Source: Peptococcaceae bacterium
GTDB lineage: Bacteria > Bacillota > Peptococcia > Peptococcales > Peptococcaceae
DNA: 64,000 nt
Direction: 5' to 3'
Assembly: GCA_017547685.1 (NCBI GenBank)
Contig: JAFYPD010000043.1
Location: forward strand, 1-64,000
Shown here piece by piece: positions 62,384-64,000 of the stretch. Below the pieces are notes generated by a model. The model was not told the DNA's origin and ran no database searches. It saw nothing but the letters and a program-made list of their open reading frames with translations. Numbering within the stretch: the stretch's first letter is position 1; every line of letters begins with the position of its first letter. The translations under genes and the position numbers were made by a program.

Positions 62384-63197
62384 AATCTGTATTGAAAATT
62401 TAGAGATTTACGCCCGGCACGGGGTGTATCCGGAGGAAAATAAACTGGGGCAGAAGTTTGTCATCTGTGCCCGGCTCTATGTGGATGCCAGCCAGGCGGC
62501 GCGGCAGGACGATTTGAGCCTGTCGGTCAACTACGGCGAGGTTTGTTATTATATCAAAGAACTGATGGAAACCCATACCTTTCGCCTGATTGAAACAGTG
62601 GCCGATGTGCTGGCCCGGGAGATTTTACTGAAATTCCCTCTAGTTCAGCGTGTCGAGCTGGAAGTGAAAAAGCCAAATGCGCCGATTATGCTGCCGTTTG
62701 AGTATGTATCGGTTGCGGTGGAACGGCAGTGGCACAATGTGTATGTGGGCATCGGCAGCAACATGGGCAACCGGGAAACGCTGATTCGCAATGCCATGCT
62801 ATTATTAAACGAACAGCGGGACTGCCAGATTGTGAAAGGATCCAGTCTGTTTGTGACAGCGCCGTACGGTTATACGGACCAGCCGGAGTTTCTCAACGGC
62901 TGTCTGCTGGTGAAAACCCTGCAGAATCCGCAGCAGTTTTTAGATACCCTGCACGCTATCGAGCTGCGCCTGGGCAGGGAACGGAAGATTCACTGGGGGC
63001 CGCGCACCATTGACTTAGACATTCTGCTGTACGATGATGCTGTTATCAGCACAGAAACCCTGACAGTACCTCACATCGACATGCAGAACCGTATGTTTGT
63101 GCTGAAACCGCTGGATGAAATTGCTGGCTTTGTGCGTCATCCGCTGCTGGGAAAAACCATTCATCAGCTGTGCGCAGAGCTGGAAGAAAGAAAATAA
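62376..63197 (+). CDS. Bifunctional dihydroneopterin aldolase / HPPK (FolB-FolK fusion)
   Basis: 273 residues. Residues 1-120 are FolB (KICIENLEIYARHGVYPEE; LSVNYGEVCYYIKEL; EVKKPNAPI). Residues about 124-273 are FolK (NVYVGIGSNMGNRETLI; FVTAPYGYTDQPEFLNG; HWGPRTIDLDILLYDD). It makes hydroxymethyldihydropterin and activates it with ATP for FolP. The same fusion is known as SulD in pneumococcus. folE (GTP cyclohydrolase I) and folA are not in this cluster. Confidence 0.95.
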   Translation: MDKICIENLEIYARHGVYPEENKLGQKFVICARLYVDASQAARQDDLSLSVNYGEVCYYIKELMETHTFRLIETVADVLAREILLKFPLVQRVELEVKKPNAPIMLPFEYVSVAVERQWHNVYVGIGSNMGNRETLIRNAMLLLNEQRDCQIVKGSSLFVTAPYGYTDQPEFLNGCLLVKTLQNPQQFLDTLHAIELRLGRERKIHWGPRTIDLDILLYDDAVISTETLTVPHIDMQNRMFVLKPLDEIAGFVRHPLLGKTIHQLCAELEERK

Positions 63198-63200
63198 AAT

Positions 63201-63253
63201 AAAACCGGAACAGACAGAATTGTGAACGGTGCAAACTGTCTGTTCCGGTTTTG
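63201..63253 (+). terminator. Terminator of the folate operon
   Basis: AAAACCGGAACAGACAG and CTGTCTGTTCCGGTTTT pair perfectly (17 bp) around an 18-nt loop; T-rich sequence follows. Confidence 0.92.
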
Positions 63254-63278
63254 TATTTTTGTATTGAAACAACCTTTC

Positions 63279-63355
63279 TGATGTTGCCGGATGCTGGCCT
63301 GGTGCTGGCACTTTTGGCTCAACCAATAGGCCGATGTTGGGGTGTTGGCACTTTT
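63279..63355 (+). repeat. Short direct repeats in convergent gap
   Basis: GGTGCTGGCACTTTT (63301-63315) and GGTGTTGGCACTTTT (63341-63355) match at 14 of 15 positions, 40 bp apart, each preceded by GATGCTGG or GATGTTGG; a third GATGTTG begins at 63279. Purpose unknown. Confidence 0.55.
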
Positions 63356-63431
63356 CACAAAAATTTAAAAATGAAAAAATAAATAGAAAAAGTTTTGTAA
63401 AATGCTATCAACGTCACCACCGCCAACATCT

Positions 63432-64000
63432 TTAACATAAATACTGTTTTATAATCGGAATCTTTTTCATCACAGCGGTGGCAAACCAGCTGAGTAAAAA
63501 CGCCAGAATGGCCACGACTGGCACAGCCAGTGCCGCTGGCGGGAAGAGCAGGGCATTGATGCCGAAGTGTTCTAACACGGCCAGAATGAACGGATGAATC
63601 AGATAGATGCCCAGGCTGTAATCCACCAGATTGGCAATCAGTTTCTGATGATGCTGCAGCAATACTGGAATCTCATACTGATAAAACAGAAACACTGCCA
63701 CGGAAAGGCAGACGGTGTTTAAGGTGAACGGGTCGTAGTAGGCGAATGCCGTGTTCAGCTCCATCGCTTTGTGATAGCTGGCAAATACGGTGAATATAAG
63801 GCTCGCAGTGCCGGCCAGATAACACAGATAGCGCGCGGTTCTGGATAACACCGTGGTGCGAAAATAGTAGCCCAGCACGAAATAGCCGGTGTAGCCCAGC
63901 GTGAAAGAGAAGAACATAAACTGGCGCATGGTTTTTGCCCAGGTGAACGGCAGTACCGGCAGAATAACTGCAAAACAGAAGGCCAGCACTAGAAAATACT
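63432..64000 (-). CDS. Acyltransferase family 3 membrane protein, C-terminal part
   Basis: The frame is open to the window end, so the start is outside. At least 188 residues with about five membrane helices; FFSFTLGYTGYFVLGYYF and YSLGIYLIHPFIL are typical of the acyltransferase-3 (OatA/WecH-like) family, which moves acetyl or other acyl groups onto surface sugars. No catalytic N-terminal part is visible. Confidence 0.85.
   Translation of the reverse strand, partial: YFLVLAFCFAVILPVLPFTWAKTMRQFMFFSFTLGYTGYFVLGYYFRTTVLSRTARYLCYLAGTASLIFTVFASYHKAMELNTAFAYYDPFTLNTVCLSVAVFLFYQYEIPVLLQHHQKLIANLVDYSLGIYLIHPFILAVLEHFGINALLFPPAALAVPVVAILAFLLSWFATAVMKKIPIIKQYLC

Overview
The window reads as chromosome of an endospore-forming Gram-positive Firmicute (Bacillota), probably a gut or anaerobic Clostridia-like lineage. 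The evidence is a GerA/GerB/GerC germinant receptor, SpoIIID directly before an MreB/Mbl gene, WhiA/RapZ/YvcK, LTA-synthase-type sulfatases, no outer-membrane genes, and Shine-Dalgarno sites of the AGGAGG type at nearly every gene. Most genes are of moderate G+C and favour CTG, CCG and AAA codons. I cannot name the genus from sequence alone. No rRNA, tRNA, CRISPR array, complete insertion sequence or prophage was seen.

Layout. 0-6.4 kb is an accessory region that is AT-richer than the rest. It holds three consecutive secreted proteins, a four-helix membrane protein, a tiny acidic protein, a stalk-domain (Cu-amine-oxidase N-domain) exported protein, small unknowns and an AbrB/RelE-type toxin-antitoxin pair, punctuated by four related hairpins. 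6.4-16.1 kb is housekeeping: two DegV proteins around prephenate dehydrogenase, a prepilin peptidase, rapZ-yvcK-whiA, and a feoA-feoB-Cys-rich-protein iron operon. 16.2-21.2 kb holds two Rpn-family (PD-(D/E)XK) nuclease loci facing each other. One is intact and one has lost its nuclease domain. Both share a promoter, a structured leader and an internal in-frame start. Between them lie a DnaD-like protein, an M18 aminopeptidase and a cluster of DnaA-box-like sites. 21.3-25.3 kb: LTA synthase, MOSC protein, M20 hydrolase. 25.3-29.5 kb: an FMN-riboswitch-controlled ribD-ribE-ribBA-ribH operon ending in an orphan winged-helix regulator. 29.7-39.7 kb is a cell-wall, sporulation and germination block: PBP1A, gerABC, a GerMN lipoprotein, a monofunctional glycosyltransferase, spoIIID and mbl. 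39.9-51.8 kb: an MdoB/LTA-type sulfatase, a subtilisin-like protease, CoA-disulfide reductase, fba-tal-glpX-rho, lepA and an ArsC/Spx-like protein. 52-59.6 kb: nudC, a DUF2974 protein, a thioredoxin, exonuclease III, a GntR/YtrA-type regulator with its membrane partner, a GNAT, a coiled-coil microprotein and DUF554. 59.7-63.2 kb is a folate operon (folC, an HD protein, folP, a folB-folK fusion), followed by a truncated acyltransferase at the edge.

Most notable: (1) the twin Rpn loci look like gene-within-gene toxin/antitoxin modules, with a conserved internal SD-N8-ATG. In the damaged copy only the toxin part is gone. Both have a leader hairpin with a compensatory base-pair change. (2) Three related intergenic elements of about 150-170 nt, each a large multi-arm hairpin, sit in three tail-to-tail gaps within 7 kb and show compensatory substitutions. 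(3) Seven same-orientation DnaA-box-like 9-mers lie in about 140 bp, away from any dnaA gene. (4) YvcK has a perfect Shine-Dalgarno in front of an AUC codon rather than any standard start. (5) A frameshifted 3' scrap of the window's first gene lies at 29.6 kb beside the riboflavin operon.

All calls come from reading the sequence. No database search, folding program or codon statistic was run.
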